From Hortaea werneckii (lineage: Eukaryota; Ascomycota; Dothideomycetes; Mycosphaerellales; Teratosphaeriaceae), in contig JBAOKB010000118.1 in assembly GCA_037044905.1 (NCBI GenBank), forward strand, positions 1 to 64,000: a stretch of DNA of 64,000 nt, written 5' to 3'. Below are positions 11,857 through 22,459 of this stretch, one piece after another (positions within the stretch are counted from its first letter, which is position 1; the number at the start of each line of letters is the position of its first letter). Below the pieces are notes generated by a model. That model was not told the origin of the DNA. It saw only the letters and a list, made by a program, of their open reading frames with translations, and did not search any database. A program made the position numbers and the translations under genes.

Positions 11857-14800
11857 CCTAGCTTTATAGCTAGCGCTATAGTTAATTATATAACTAGTAG
11901 AACCTTAATAGTTAGGGTTAACTTAGTTTACTAGACCTATTTTTAGTACTTAGATATCTATCTAAGAGTATTATAGTAAACTAGAAGATATTTATAAAGA
12001 GTATTACTACTACTAAAGCGCTTAGAATAGACTTTATAATAGAAAGGGAGGTTATCTATAGTTACTAGTTAGATATTAGTAACTAGTATAGATTTAGAGG
12101 ACTTCTAAGTAGTAGTATTTAATATAAATAGCTTTAGTAGTACTACTCTTTTAAACTAGCTATAGACTTCTAAATAGCCTATGTCTATTTTATTATTATT
12201 ATCGACTAATAAAGGTAAGTTATTAACTAAGTCTAAAGGGGAGTAGTTATCTAGTTTATAGTAGCCGTCCTCTTCTACTAGAGTAGCGTAGTTAGTACTA
12301 TAGTAGTTATTATTATACTATAGTTACTAGTATCTTTCTCTATTCTTCTAGTCTTTATTAGAAGCGAACTCTCTTAAGTTATCTTAGGTTATCGCTAGTT
12401 ACTATTATAGAACTACTATTAGAATAGTCGGCTTTCTATTTTCTTTTAAGTAGTTATTTTAATAGATATAAGGTTAATCTTAGTTAGTAGGCTACTAGTA
12501 ATAGTTAGTAGTACTATATCTACTACCCTTAGTATTAGGGTAGCTAGACTTAAGATAGTAGTTATAATAATTAAAGTTATTATTGTCTATCCTATAGGAA
12601 TAGTACCTATAGTTAGTATATAACTAGTTTATATAGTATACTTTTAAGTTAGTAATAAACTCTTTAACTATAGTATACTAGTCTAGCTTTTAGATAATAT
12701 TCTAAAAGTAGGGGTCTATCCTTCTATAAGCTATCGCGAGCTAGATAGTAGTATTCTTAATACTAGCTTTAGTAGTATAATAGACTATACTTAGAATATA
12801 TTAGGATAGATATTTACTATTATAGAGGTTATTAACTATAAAGGTTTCTTTTTCGATATTTTACTAAGTATTATTATTATTAGTTTTAAACTTCTAGTAG
12901 ATAGCTATCTCCTAATAGTTAATTCTATAATTACCTATTAGCTAGCTCTAGTCCCTCTTAGTAAGCTATTTAAGATACTAGGCGGCTATATACCCCCTTA
13001 GATACTTTTAGAGGTTACTATAAACTACTAAGATATCTATAGAATTAAGTTTATTCTTAAATACTCGAATAAATATAAGGGGGTACCTATAATAGGTCTT
13101 CTAGTTCTTTTTAATAACGTCGCTTAAAGAATATTTATCGAGAGGTAGAAGTTTATTAAAAAAACTAATATCTTTTAGCCTAAATCTAGTATTTAATTTA
13201 TAAGAGTAGTAGCTATTATCTTTATTATTATCTATACTAACTAGGTAGTCTATACTATAAAAGTAGTAGCTATAGAGTAATAGAGAAGGTTGCTATTTAC
13301 TAGTACAAAAAGTAGAAGAGATATAGTTATTATTATTATTATTATAGTTAGGCTAGTAGCTAGAGTAATAACTAATAGGCGATAGCTAATAGTTATACTA
13401 GTTATTAGGCTCTAGTAGGTTAGTTTAATAAAGGCGTTCCTACCTTTTAGAATTTATATCTATAGCAATTTATTATTAGTAGACCCTTTCTACTATTTTA
13501 TATACTACTTTAGTTACTATAAAAGATATAATAGTATTAAACTCTACCCTTAGTTAAGTATATTAGACTAGTATAAAGTTATTAGATAACTAGTAAAAAT
13601 TCGAGTAACTATATAAAGAAGAATAGTACTTAATATAGTTATTAAAGTTATCTAATTCCTTATCTATTCTAGATAGATAGATCTTTCTAGTAGACCTAGA
13701 GTTCTTTATAGCTAACTACTAGCTATATACTACTAGTTCTAGTTCTAGAAAGGTAGAAGGTAGGTCTAAGTAGATCTATTCTATAGCTATAGAAGTAGTT
13801 AAAGGGGTAGAGTTAGAGTCCGCGCGCTATTTTCCTTTACCCTTATTTAGTAGCTTAGGGTTATTACGCGTACTAGTATATATTTTATACTAGTTAGTAA
13901 AATCTAAAGTTAAATATAACTAACTAGCTATATTTATAATAGTCTTAACTACTATATTAATAGCTAACTTGCTTTTAATATCCTATTCTATAGAGTATCC
14001 CTTACTAGTATTAAAAGAGAGGCTAGCTCGCGTATAGACTCCTATAGAGTCTAAAACCTATAGGGGCTAGTACTACTAGAGAGCTTCCTAGTAGTTAGTA
14101 ATAAAATAAGCTAGTACTAGTATAAAGCGGTTTATATTACTTATATTAATCTTATAAGATAGAGTATTAGTATTATAGTATACCGCTAGCTTAAAGGCGA
14201 CCTTTATAGTATTTATTATTAGTAGTAAAAGCCTATTATCTAGGTTACTAGCTACTCTTACCTCCTATAGTTTATAGAGTATACCTTAATCTAGTAAATT
14301 AGGCTATAAGTATTTTAAGTTATCCTTTACTATAGATATATATACTAGTTATATTAAGAACTTTAGTATTATTTTATTAGCTACTCTAGTCTAGCCTAAA
14401 GGTTCCTTAAAAGAGAAAGATATTAGAAAGGTAGAAGTAGTTAGAATTAGTAAAAGACTAGCTAGAGGTAGAATAAAAGAACTAGTTAGAAGTAAAAGGC
14501 TAGTTAAAAGTAGGACAAGAGTAACTAGTATTATAAAAGGTAGTAGTAGTAAAGAGAGAATAAGTATCGTAAATAAGTACTATATAAGTAGATTATATAT
14601 AAGATAGTAAAGTTAAAAAAAGTAGTTAACTAGAGTATTAAGACATAAAGTAGTAGAAAGAGGGAAATAGACTATAGAGTTAATAGTTTATAGAAGGCGA
14701 AGGATTAAAAAGAGTAGTTAGATTTAATAGTTTATAAAAGGTAAAAAGGGTTAAATTCTACTAGTATAGGTAGGTAAACTTTATAATAAAGGTGCTTACT

Positions 14801-15261
14801 ATTAGTATCTACTAGGTAGCTACTCTATTAGTTACTACTAGTAGTAGTTATACTTAACTAGTAGTTATAGCTACTTATAGTAGTTAGAAAGGTAAATAGA
14901 TAAAAGAGCTAGCTAGTTATATAGAAGTATATTTAATATATAATTAAGTATAAGAGTTAGTAGAGGTTACTTATAATAGCGTCTAGTATCTAGTAGTCGC
15001 CTAGTACTAATTATATTAGATTAGCTAGTTACCCTTAATAGATTAAGTTAGTTAAGGCTAGTAAATCTTATAGGCTAGCTACTAAAATAATAGGAACTAT
15101 AGAATAGAACAAGAATAGTCCTTCTATTACTATAAGCTATAGAGAGACTATATATAACTATAGTTAGTACTTACTAACTATAGTTAGTATCTACTAGCTA
15201 TAGTCTATCTCTTTCTATTATTTTATATTATAGAGGTAAAGGAGATCTAGTAGAAAGATAA
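11857..15261. other. Internal part of RIP block, no surviving gene
   Basis: AT-rich DNA with stops in every frame and near-zero CpA/TpG. It is not repeated elsewhere in the window as far as I can see. If the flanking repeats are LTRs, this would have held gag/pol, but no motif can be read. Confidence 0.6.
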
Positions 15262-17230
15262 GGTTATCTTCTAGATTAGTAGATATCGCTACCTTAGCTT
15301 TCTAATAACTCTAGCTAGAATTAATTTTAATAGATACTTCTATAGGCGCCTAGAATAGGCTAGAATATATATAACCTTTATAGTTAACTATATAATAATA
15401 TAAAAGGTAACTATCTAATTATAAATATATTAGTAGTACCTAGCCCTAATCCTTAAATATAAGGTCTTACTTATATAGGTAATAGTATAGATAGATCTAG
15501 AGGCAAAGGTATAATAGGCAAGAGTAGATACTAAGTAGAAGGTATTAATAGAATAGGTAGCCTATAGTATATATAGATAGTATATAGCCTAGAATCTATT
15601 AGGGCTACTAGCCCTATAGAATTACTTTAAGAGCTACTATATAGAGTTCTTCTAGAATCTAGAAAGAGGTAGCTAGAAGACTTTACTTAGTATACTATTC
15701 TACTAACCTAGAAAAATTAGATAGTTTAGAGGAACCTTTTATTAGAACTAGCTACTATAGTAGTAGAAGGTAATTACCTATAAAAATAGCTAAATATAGA
15801 TAAGCTAGTACTAGTTTAAGTAGTAGTAGGTATAGTACTAGCTAAGATATAATATATAGTAGATATATTTAACCTAGATTATATTCTAGATAATAAGGCT
15901 CTATAAAGGTTTTATAGAGGTAGATAGAACATTTATAGTACTCTAAATCTAATAGAATATATTTCTAACCTATTACTAGAAGGTCTAAAGAATAAGGATA
16001 TATTATATATATACTAAAGCTAACTACTAATAGTAATAGAATAATAAGGAATATAAATATTACTATATCTAAAGAATCTTAATCTAAAAGGATTAGTAGT
16101 AGATATACTAATAGAAAGAGATATAGAAAAAGAATAAAGTAGGTAGAAAGTTTACTAAAATTAACTTTCTACTAAATAAAAAATAGTAGAATAATATAGT
16201 AAAGGTCCTTAAGATAGTCTAGAAAAAGATAAAATAAAGGGAGAAAAAGGATACGCGAGAGAAGGAAGGGGATAAAATAGATAGTAACTAGAATAGACTA
16301 ATAGAAACTCTATCTATTTAAATCTAACTAGAAACTTTATCTATAATAATAGAAAACTAGATTATCTATAATAATATAAAACTAGTAAGGCTATAAGGAT
16401 AGCTAATAATAAGATAAGAATAAGGCATTATCTAAAGAGAGAAGGAAGGAAAAGAGACTAGGCTAAAAGAGAGTAGATACCTTAAGATAAGGTTAACTAG
16501 TAAAGTATTATACTAGGGCGAGGAGAGACTACTAGTATACTATAACTAAAAAGGACCCCTTAGCTAAAGTAGTAACTAGTATCTAAGAGATAGTAATAAT
16601 AAAAGCCCTAATAGCCTAGCTAATAAAAGAGGTATATAGGACTTTCTAGAATAAAATAGACTAATAGAAGTATAGACTAAGGTAAGGAAGAGATATTAGT
16701 ATACTATAACTAATTACTACCTCCTAGCTAAAGCGCCTTAAGCCTTATAGCCTTTTAAAGTAGTAGTCTACCTAATAGAAGTAAAAAAGATAGCTAAGAG
16801 AGAACGTTAGCCTAATAGGTAAATAGGCTCCTACTAGTAGTCCTATATAGTAATAATAGATTAAAAGTATATAGTAATAATAGATAGTCCTCTTATTAGA
16901 AAATTAGACCTACTAGGTAGATCTCTAGATAATATAGGCTTTAAGAGCTATAGAGAAGGGTATTAAGTCGTCTTCTATATAAATAAGGACCTAAGAATAT
17001 CTAGTAGAAATAGTCTACTATTTACTATAGTAGATAGAAAGGTTAGTATAGGTTAGATAGTATTCTAGTAGCTAGAGAGTAAGCTAACCTTTAAGCATCC
17101 TTAGTCCTATACTAGTAGTACTATTAGGTATATATATAATTGTAAATTCTATAATTAATAGAGTAAGCTATATTTATTTGTCTATATAGTCGGTATTTAC
17201 GCAACATCGATTTAGAACCCCTAACCCTAA
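15262..17230 (+). repeat. Right ~1.97-kb direct repeat of the RIP block
   Basis: Begins GGTTATCTTCTAGATTAG and ends AACCCCTAACCCTAA, parallel to 9880-11856. It retains slightly more CpA/TpG at its right edge (GCAACATCGA near 17201), where RIP fades into ordinary DNA. Confidence 0.8.
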
Positions 17231-17479
17231 TTTTACCTCGCGCCTTTTAAACCCGCAACCCGCAAAAACCCCCTCCGCGCACTCTTTAGCGCGCGTCCCG
17301 TGCCTCGCTTTTCTTATTTACGCTAATAATCGTCGCGTTTCCGTACGGGTCGCCGTCGGGCTCGCTTTGCCTGCTTCGCTCTGTCGGTAGCGAAAGAACG
17401 CGAGCGACATAGCGGGCTTACTACGACAGCGACGTCGACGGCGAAACGCGGGATACGAACCAAGACAAGCGACAAAACC

Positions 17480-17705
17480 AACAGTAACAATGTAACGGTG
17501 AAAACGATGCGATAGCGAGAGCAATGCGACAATGGAGCAACGCGCAATGCGATGCGACGGCGAGAGCAATGCGAAAACTCGGAGCCACAACGGCGAAAAC
17601 ATACGATACGGCGAGAGCGCGACGACAACGGAGCAGTGCGATGCAATAGAGCAATGCAATACAATGAAGCAATGCGATAGCGAGCGCGCGACGACAACGG
17701 AGCAA
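17480..17705. repeat. Degenerate short tandem repeat (GAGCAATGCGA-like)
   Basis: Irregular iterations of GAGCAATGCGA, GCGAGAGCAATGCG and ACGACAACGGAGCA fill this stretch. Open frames across it (about 100-160 aa on either strand) are by-products of the repetition and resemble no protein I know. It separates the RIP block from the gene relic. Confidence 0.65.
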
Positions 17706-17767
17706 TACTGCCTCCTCCTTCCTCCCTCTGCCCCATTGGCGCTGCGACGGCGGATAGCGTTGAAAAC

Positions 17768-17960
17768 ACCTCCCCGGCCCTCTTGGAGACAACTTGTGCT
17801 GGCAATATGCTTTCTTGAGCTCGGCTAGGTGCACCCCTTCCTGCGCCACCTGCAATTACTTCAACGCCGCTACCTCTCGGGCATGGTCGGCTCGCTCTTC
17901 GAAAAGCTTGTTGCTAAGTGCTGGGCCGTAGCTCTTCAGCTTGCTAAGATAAGGGACGTT
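17768..17960 (-). pseudogene. Decayed fragment of the gene at 22460-23560
   Basis: The minus strand reads LQVAQEGVHLAELKK and neighbouring coiled-coil residues that align with LQVAQKEAHLAELKT in the 366-residue protein at 22460-23560. The DNA match continues from CCTCCCCGGCCCTCTTGG through the zone before AACTTGTTGCTGAG, with indels and a stop. Only the central coiled-coil portion is left. Confidence 0.75.
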
Positions 17961-18378
17961 GACGGCGGCGAGAAAGGAGGATAATGTCGGAGCAAGTGGG
18001 GGGTTGGCGCGGAGAAGTGGGGGCTGAGCGCAGAGAAATGGGAGGCTGACAACGAAGGGGGAAATATCGCTACAGATACAAGATTGTGCGACTTAGAAAG
18101 CGATGATCGTCGCGTTGTAACCGTAAAGAATGCGAATATGTGCGCGGTTCGTGGGTGTCAATGCATTCGACGCATAATGCGCTACGTGTACGAAGCGTCC
18201 ATACCACCTGCACTCTGCTCCCCATGTACATTACCGAGCCTGAAAGGCGACTGCACTCTCGACGAGAGACACACAGAGTTATAGCAAGATGTCGTAAGTT
18301 GCGGTCGAATCCACGCATTGTGAGTTGGACTATATGGCCGGATCATTGATGCTGACATTCCCATGTCGCCAATCTTCC

Positions 18379-18392
18379 ATGACCGAGGTCAC
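18379..18392. promoter_or_regulatory. Palindrome family member (ATGACC-GA-GGTCAC)
   Basis: First member, from the left, of the GTGACC-NN-GGTCAC family. It lies in non-coding DNA with one arm mismatch. Confidence 0.6.
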
Positions 18393-18795
18393 ACAAGCTA
18401 CGAGGTCAAGTTAGCCGACCAAGCGACCAGTCGTGTGGAGTCTGGTAGATTTTGGACATGGGTTCAAGCCTCGATGGACAGACTGCCGTTCGGAAAATAA
18501 CGATACCCTTGCCACTTCAGCGTTGCATTTGTCGTAGAGCCTTGTGGTCTCCGCCGCCGTGACCTTAACCATGTATTGACAGGCAGGAATCTGCAAGACT
18601 GCAATGAGTAGCGTTGGACCTTGAAGAGGTCGACGTGGATCCTTTGCCGCGACCAAGGCCATGTTGACATGCTCAGGTATGGCAGTCCACGACAATACGT
18701 TCCAACGAGCGTTGGGGGAATTTAGTTTGCGGTGGTGTGCAACGACAGCCAGAGCTGATATATACACGTAACAGGGGTTACAAGGCGACATGCCA

Positions 18796-19030
18796 CAACC
18801 TACGACCATACCGTTGAACGTGGAGTAAGGGAATGATATCACGATTAGGACTACGGTTGGCAATGACCGTAATGCCTCCACTCCTGTGACTGACACTATC
18901 CGGCAACCTACAATCATGTCGCTTAACGTTGAGCAAGCTACGGCTAGCAATAACCAATGCAACGACATCACCCCTGAGACCGCGGTCATATAGTACTATA
19001 AAACGACCTACAATTGTGTCAATCAACTTC
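18796..19030. repeat. ~105-bp degenerate tandem repeats upstream of gene 19296-20939
   Basis: The motif (A/G)ACCTAC(A/G)A followed by (C/T)TTRACGTTGAG-like sequence recurs at about 18796, 18903 and 19005, a period of 102-107 bp. One unit contains the palindrome variant GACCGCGGTC at 18978-18987. Units have diverged largely by transitions. The stretch 18070-18795 before it has no gene I can support. Confidence 0.6.
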
Positions 19031-19295
19031 AAGCAGGAATTCAATGCAACATGGAAAGCTCGATCTCGACCACGTGCTGGCGTACGTGCAGACCTCAATT
19101 CAACCTCAGTTCACACCTCTTTGCGCCCCGCTCGGCTTCTTTTGCTTTCCCTCAGCTTCTCCTTCTTTCGTTCACTCGACACGATCGCACAGCTCTTCCT
19201 CCATCTACTCATTTGACAAATTCGACACGTTACCAGCCATTTGGAATCCACCCTCTTGCAGGATCGCTTCTAAGATCAAAGACATCGTCGCCACA

Positions 19296-20939
19296 ATGAG
19301 CTCTCCCTCCTCCTCGCCCGCTTCGCCCGCACCAGCGTCTCAAGATCCTAATCTGGCTGTTGCTTTGGCTCTCGGCAACCTGCCCAACGATGACAACATC
19401 GGCTCCCAGCTCACAGGTCTCAACCCGCAGGCGTACCGCGACGCTCGCCTGGCTGAGGGTGATGGCGACTCCGACTCAGAAGACGGGCAAGACCGCGGTG
19501 CGGGCTCGCAGGGTGGCGCGTCTCCCAACGCCCCCGCCACCGCTTCTGCTGCCACGCCGTCCCATAGCGCTGTGACCGCGGTCACGCAACCTGCAATTGC
19601 CGTCCCTCCAACTCCCGCCGCCCCCACCGCGTCCGCCGCCGTTTCTGCTGCCACCCAGTCTTCCGGCGTCCCCAACTTGGATAGTGCACGGCTGAGATAC
19701 ACTAATGCCTGGGCTACTAGTGCGCGCGCTCTCATCGACACTGTCGTGGAAGATGAGCTCGCGGTTGGGACCCTGACAGGCTTGGACGAAAGGGTCGTTG
19801 GGGGATTGTTGTACACCCTCATCATTGCCTACGATCAAAACGTCCTCGAAGGTCTGCTGCTCGGTGATTTTCCGGCGAGACTACGTTACACCCCGCCGAT
19901 GGAGCATGCTCTCCAGAAGATGATGAAAGAGGCCGAAGATGCCGCGGACGAGGCCAGGAAGCTGCCTGGTATCTACGGCAACTGGCTAGTCAACGAAGAC
20001 GGCGAGTCGCCAAGTCCAATCGAGCTCCGCGAGATGATTGACAAGGTCCGAGACTACGTGGACGAAGATGGAGACAGTGATGCGGCCAACTGGGTAGACA
20101 AGCAGAAAGCCCCGTTCGTCAGAAGGGCGACCTCGGCTGGAGGCCTTCGCAAATATCTGTCCAAGGAAGACGGGAGGACCATTCCTGAGCGCGTTGCTCA
20201 CATCGAGAATTTCTGCGACCAGCTGGAGGCTCGGCTGGATCTCATTCCAACTTCAGATGTCGATCAACCTTTGAGGGTGCCACTGTGCGAGTTCGGCTTC
20301 TCGATTAATCTGATCAGGCGTCTAAAAGACCACAAGACACACGTCAAGTCGAACTACATCATGAATCTCTTTGAAGCCGTCGCAATGAACCTCCACGGCT
20401 CAAAGTACGCCATTGAGCAGCACATTGTCTACATCATTCCATGGGGTCACTTGTGCGAGCTGGCAGAGATCTTCACTACCCGTGTAGGGTTCGGCATGAC
20501 TGGTCTCGGTGGCGGTTTCAGTCACCAGTTGCCCGGCCGCAACAACTCCTCGGCATACAGAGTGAGCGACGAAGACTGGGAAGAGGCCGAGCAGGCAGCG
20601 GGCCGTGTCGTTGACATCGAACAGAACAAGAAGTTTTACGCCCGTCAGCTGCAGAGAGAGCAGGAGAGTGTGGAGGAGAAGGTCAAGGAGGCAGAGAAGC
20701 ACGATGCGCTGGTAGAAGAGCGCGACGACAAACGAGCACAGTTGCTCAAAGCTTTGCAGCCTTTGCCGGAAGAGATGGCATTGCACGATCGCCTCGAGGA
20801 GATGTGGAAGAACAGGCCAGATTGGGAGGCAGGCTTGTCAGAGGAGGGGAAGAAGGATGTGGCCGAGATACGCAAGGAGTTTGCGAGGCGAGAAGAAGAA
20901 GAGAAGAAGCGCAGAGAGGAGGCTTACCGCAAAGAGTAG
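19296..20939 (+). CDS. Unrecognised 547-residue protein of the subtelomeric module (gene 1)
   Basis: I do not recognise the family. The start at 19296 has a good context (CCACAATGAG); an in-frame extension upstream is low quality. Residues 1-120 are disordered and rich in Ala, Pro and Ser. Residues 130-410 look folded and mostly helical, ending in a conserved-looking segment FGFSINLIRRLKDHKTHVKSN-YIMNL and IPWGHLCELAEIF. Residues 420-547 are a long charged coiled coil (Glu/Lys/Arg). There are no introns, no membrane segments and no signal peptide. A perfect palindrome GTGACCGCGGTCAC sits in frame at 19572, read as VTAVT. It converges with the coiled-coil gene at 21228-22187. Intact frame, with ordinary GC and no RIP signs. 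Confidence 0.8.
   Translation: MSSPSSSPASPAPASQDPNLAVALALGNLPNDDNIGSQLTGLNPQAYRDARLAEGDGDSDSEDGQDRGAGSQGGASPNAPATASAATPSHSAVTAVTQPAIAVPPTPAAPTASAAVSAATQSSGVPNLDSARLRYTNAWATSARALIDTVVEDELAVGTLTGLDERVVGGLLYTLIIAYDQNVLEGLLLGDFPARLRYTPPMEHALQKMMKEAEDAADEARKLPGIYGNWLVNEDGESPSPIELREMIDKVRDYVDEDGDSDAANWVDKQKAPFVRRATSAGGLRKYLSKEDGRTIPERVAHIENFCDQLEARLDLIPTSDVDQPLRVPLCEFGFSINLIRRLKDHKTHVKSNYIMNLFEAVAMNLHGSKYAIEQHIVYIIPWGHLCELAEIFTTRVGFGMTGLGGGFSHQLPGRNNSSAYRVSDEDWEEAEQAAGRVVDIEQNKKFYARQLQREQESVEEKVKEAEKHDALVEERDDKRAQLLKALQPLPEEMALHDRLEEMWKNRPDWEAGLSEEGKKDVAEIRKEFARREEEEKKRREEAYRKE
19572..19585. promoter_or_regulatory. Perfect palindrome GTGACC-GC-GGTCAC inside gene 1
   Basis: A 14-bp site with both 6-bp arms intact, inside the Ala/Pro-rich coding region. 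Confidence 0.7.
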
Positions 20940-21066
20940 CTACAGTCTACGTCGCGAGGACGAGGCCAACCGAGACGGAAGGATGGAGGAAATGATCTCT
21001 TGCCTTTGTCTATAGTCGTTGTACCTCATGTTGCGTTGAGATCGATTAACCTTTTCGCACACCTCT

Positions 21067-21080
21067 GTGACCTAGGTCAC
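21067..21080. promoter_or_regulatory. Perfect palindrome GTGACC-TA-GGTCAC between convergent genes 1 and 2
   Basis: Lies in the 288-bp 3' intergenic gap, so it is not explained by protein coding. Confidence 0.75.
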
Positions 21081-21227
21081 GTAGTCGTGAATTCGCTCTC
21101 GACAACTTACCGTGTGATCGCGGCCATGGCGTCATGCCTTGGTGGAATAGTATGATCTGGTCTCTTGTTTTTGGTACACATCTATCTGAAAGCCTCATAT
21201 TGTTTGCTTTGCCCAGCCTCGTCAACA

Positions 21228-22187
21228 TTAATCCATTTCCTCGACAGTGGTGTTCTCCGAATCCAGGACGCTTTTCATTCTCTGCAACACGGACTCGATG
21301 TCTTCGTTAGTCGGCCGCCCGACTGTAGCCTTTTGTGTCGGCGAGCAGAACTTGCTCATCCTCTGTATCGCCGACTCTGCCTGCTTATTGCGCTGCTCGC
21401 CCTCTTCCCTCAAAGCTTTCGACACGTCAATAGCCGCCTTTGCCTTGAACACTTCATTAGCGATGCCGACGGTCTTGTCGGCCTCTTCCCATGCCTTCTC
21501 TTTGCGTGCCCGCAGCTCATCCACCGCGCGCTCCTGTTGTAACAAACGGACCTGAAGGTCGGCAATGGTGGCTTCCTTCGCCTCGAGTTGGGTGTGGAGC
21601 TCACTGCGTGTTTGCTCCAATTTTCCCTTCCACTCCGTGACCTCGGTCACACTCGCCTGCTTCTGCTGCTCAAGCTGCGTCTGGAGGCTTTGGATGGTCC
21701 TCTCCCTCGCCTCCAGGGTTACCGCCTGGGTTTGGCTCTTATCGCGGAGTTGCTGCGCCGCGTCCTGGTGGAAGGTCGTTGCGGCCTCCAGTTCCCGGAT
21801 TCTCGTGTCCTTCTCTCGCCCCGTGTCGCGGAGCTGCGAGAGTTCTTGCTCCACTACCTTTGCATGGCCGGCATTCTCTTGTCGCAGAGAGGCAAGTGCG
21901 GTGCGCTCGCCGACGTCCACATGGTGTGTCACCCAACTGTTCAATTCTTCGGCCAGGTGGGAGACATCCTCAACCCTACCCTGCTCAGCAGCATGTGCTA
22001 AAGCCGTGTTTAACACGGACACCTCGTTCGCTATCGCTGCCGCGTTGCTCGTCGTCGCGTTTCCGACCTTGCTTAGGCGCGACTTAGCCTCTCTTATTAC
22101 CGTGTCGCGCGAGGCGTAGTCTGTGATGGCACTGAGCACGTTACCGATGCTCTTGTAGCGGCGCTCGAAGGCAGGGACGTAGCTCAT
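21228..22187 (-). CDS. Coiled-coil protein of the subtelomeric module (gene 2)
   Basis: 319 residues, intact, no intron, start at 22187 (MSYVPAFERRYKSIGNVL). Residues 1-90 are helical and less charged; residues 95-260 form a near-continuous coiled coil rich in Gln, Glu, Leu and Arg. The tail has CSPTQKATVGRPTNEDIE. The family is not recognised, and no enzyme motif is visible. A palindrome copy (21637-21650) is read as VTEVT. It is followed head to tail by the same-strand gene 22460-23560, whose stop is about 270 bp upstream of this start. A structural or scaffolding role is only a guess. Confidence 0.8.
   Translation of the reverse strand: MSYVPAFERRYKSIGNVLSAITDYASRDTVIREAKSRLSKVGNATTSNAAAIANEVSVLNTALAHAAEQGRVEDVSHLAEELNSWVTHHVDVGERTALASLRQENAGHAKVVEQELSQLRDTGREKDTRIRELEAATTFHQDAAQQLRDKSQTQAVTLEARERTIQSLQTQLEQQKQASVTEVTEWKGKLEQTRSELHTQLEAKEATIADLQVRLLQQERAVDELRARKEKAWEEADKTVGIANEVFKAKAAIDVSKALREEGEQRNKQAESAIQRMSKFCSPTQKATVGRPTNEDIESVLQRMKSVLDSENTTVEEMD
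21637..21650. promoter_or_regulatory. Perfect-arm palindrome GTGACC-TC-GGTCAC inside gene 2
   Basis: Both arms match the family consensus; it lies within the coiled-coil coding region. Confidence 0.7.
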
Positions 22188-22459
22188 GATGGCTATGCTA
22201 TTATGGTCGTATTTCGAAATCGGTTCGTGTCTTGGTCGGCGAGGCTTTCGAAATGTACTGTAGTTTCTTAGGACTGATGAGTGGCAAAAAGGACGCGGTG
22301 CAGAATTCTAACGGCGGCGATCAGCTAGGGTTCTTTTGGCTTGTTGACCTCAGTACACAGTACACACGGTGCAAACAGCACACGAATTGAATAGCCGAAA
22401 AAAGAATGGTACAAGGCGAAAGATCAGCTAAATTACAGCATCTAAATTTCCCCAAAAAA

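Larger units (their letters stand above)
9880..17230. mobile_element. RIP-saturated repetitive element block, ~7.35 kb
   Basis: Extremely AT-rich sequence dominated by TA, AG, CT and TAG steps. CpA and TpG are almost absent while CpG occasionally survives; this is the signature of exhaustive CpA-to-TpA RIP. Stop codons occur in every frame and no ORF survives. About 1.97 kb at the left end (9880-11856) is repeated in direct orientation at the right end (15262-17230), with 3.4 kb between. This layout fits a retroelement with long terminal repeats, or a repeated element with a second one inside. Both repeat right ends finish in a telomere-like CCTAACCCTA. I could not recover a reverse transcriptase or integrase by eye, so the element class is open. 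Confidence 0.8.

Noticed and set aside
17318..17855. Overlapping 113-160-residue frames
   Set aside because: Products of the GAGCAATGCGA repeat; only the gene 3 relic part has meaning.
18411..18989. 192-residue minus-strand frame
   Set aside because: Its internal repeats come from the ~105-bp DNA repeats; no coding character otherwise.
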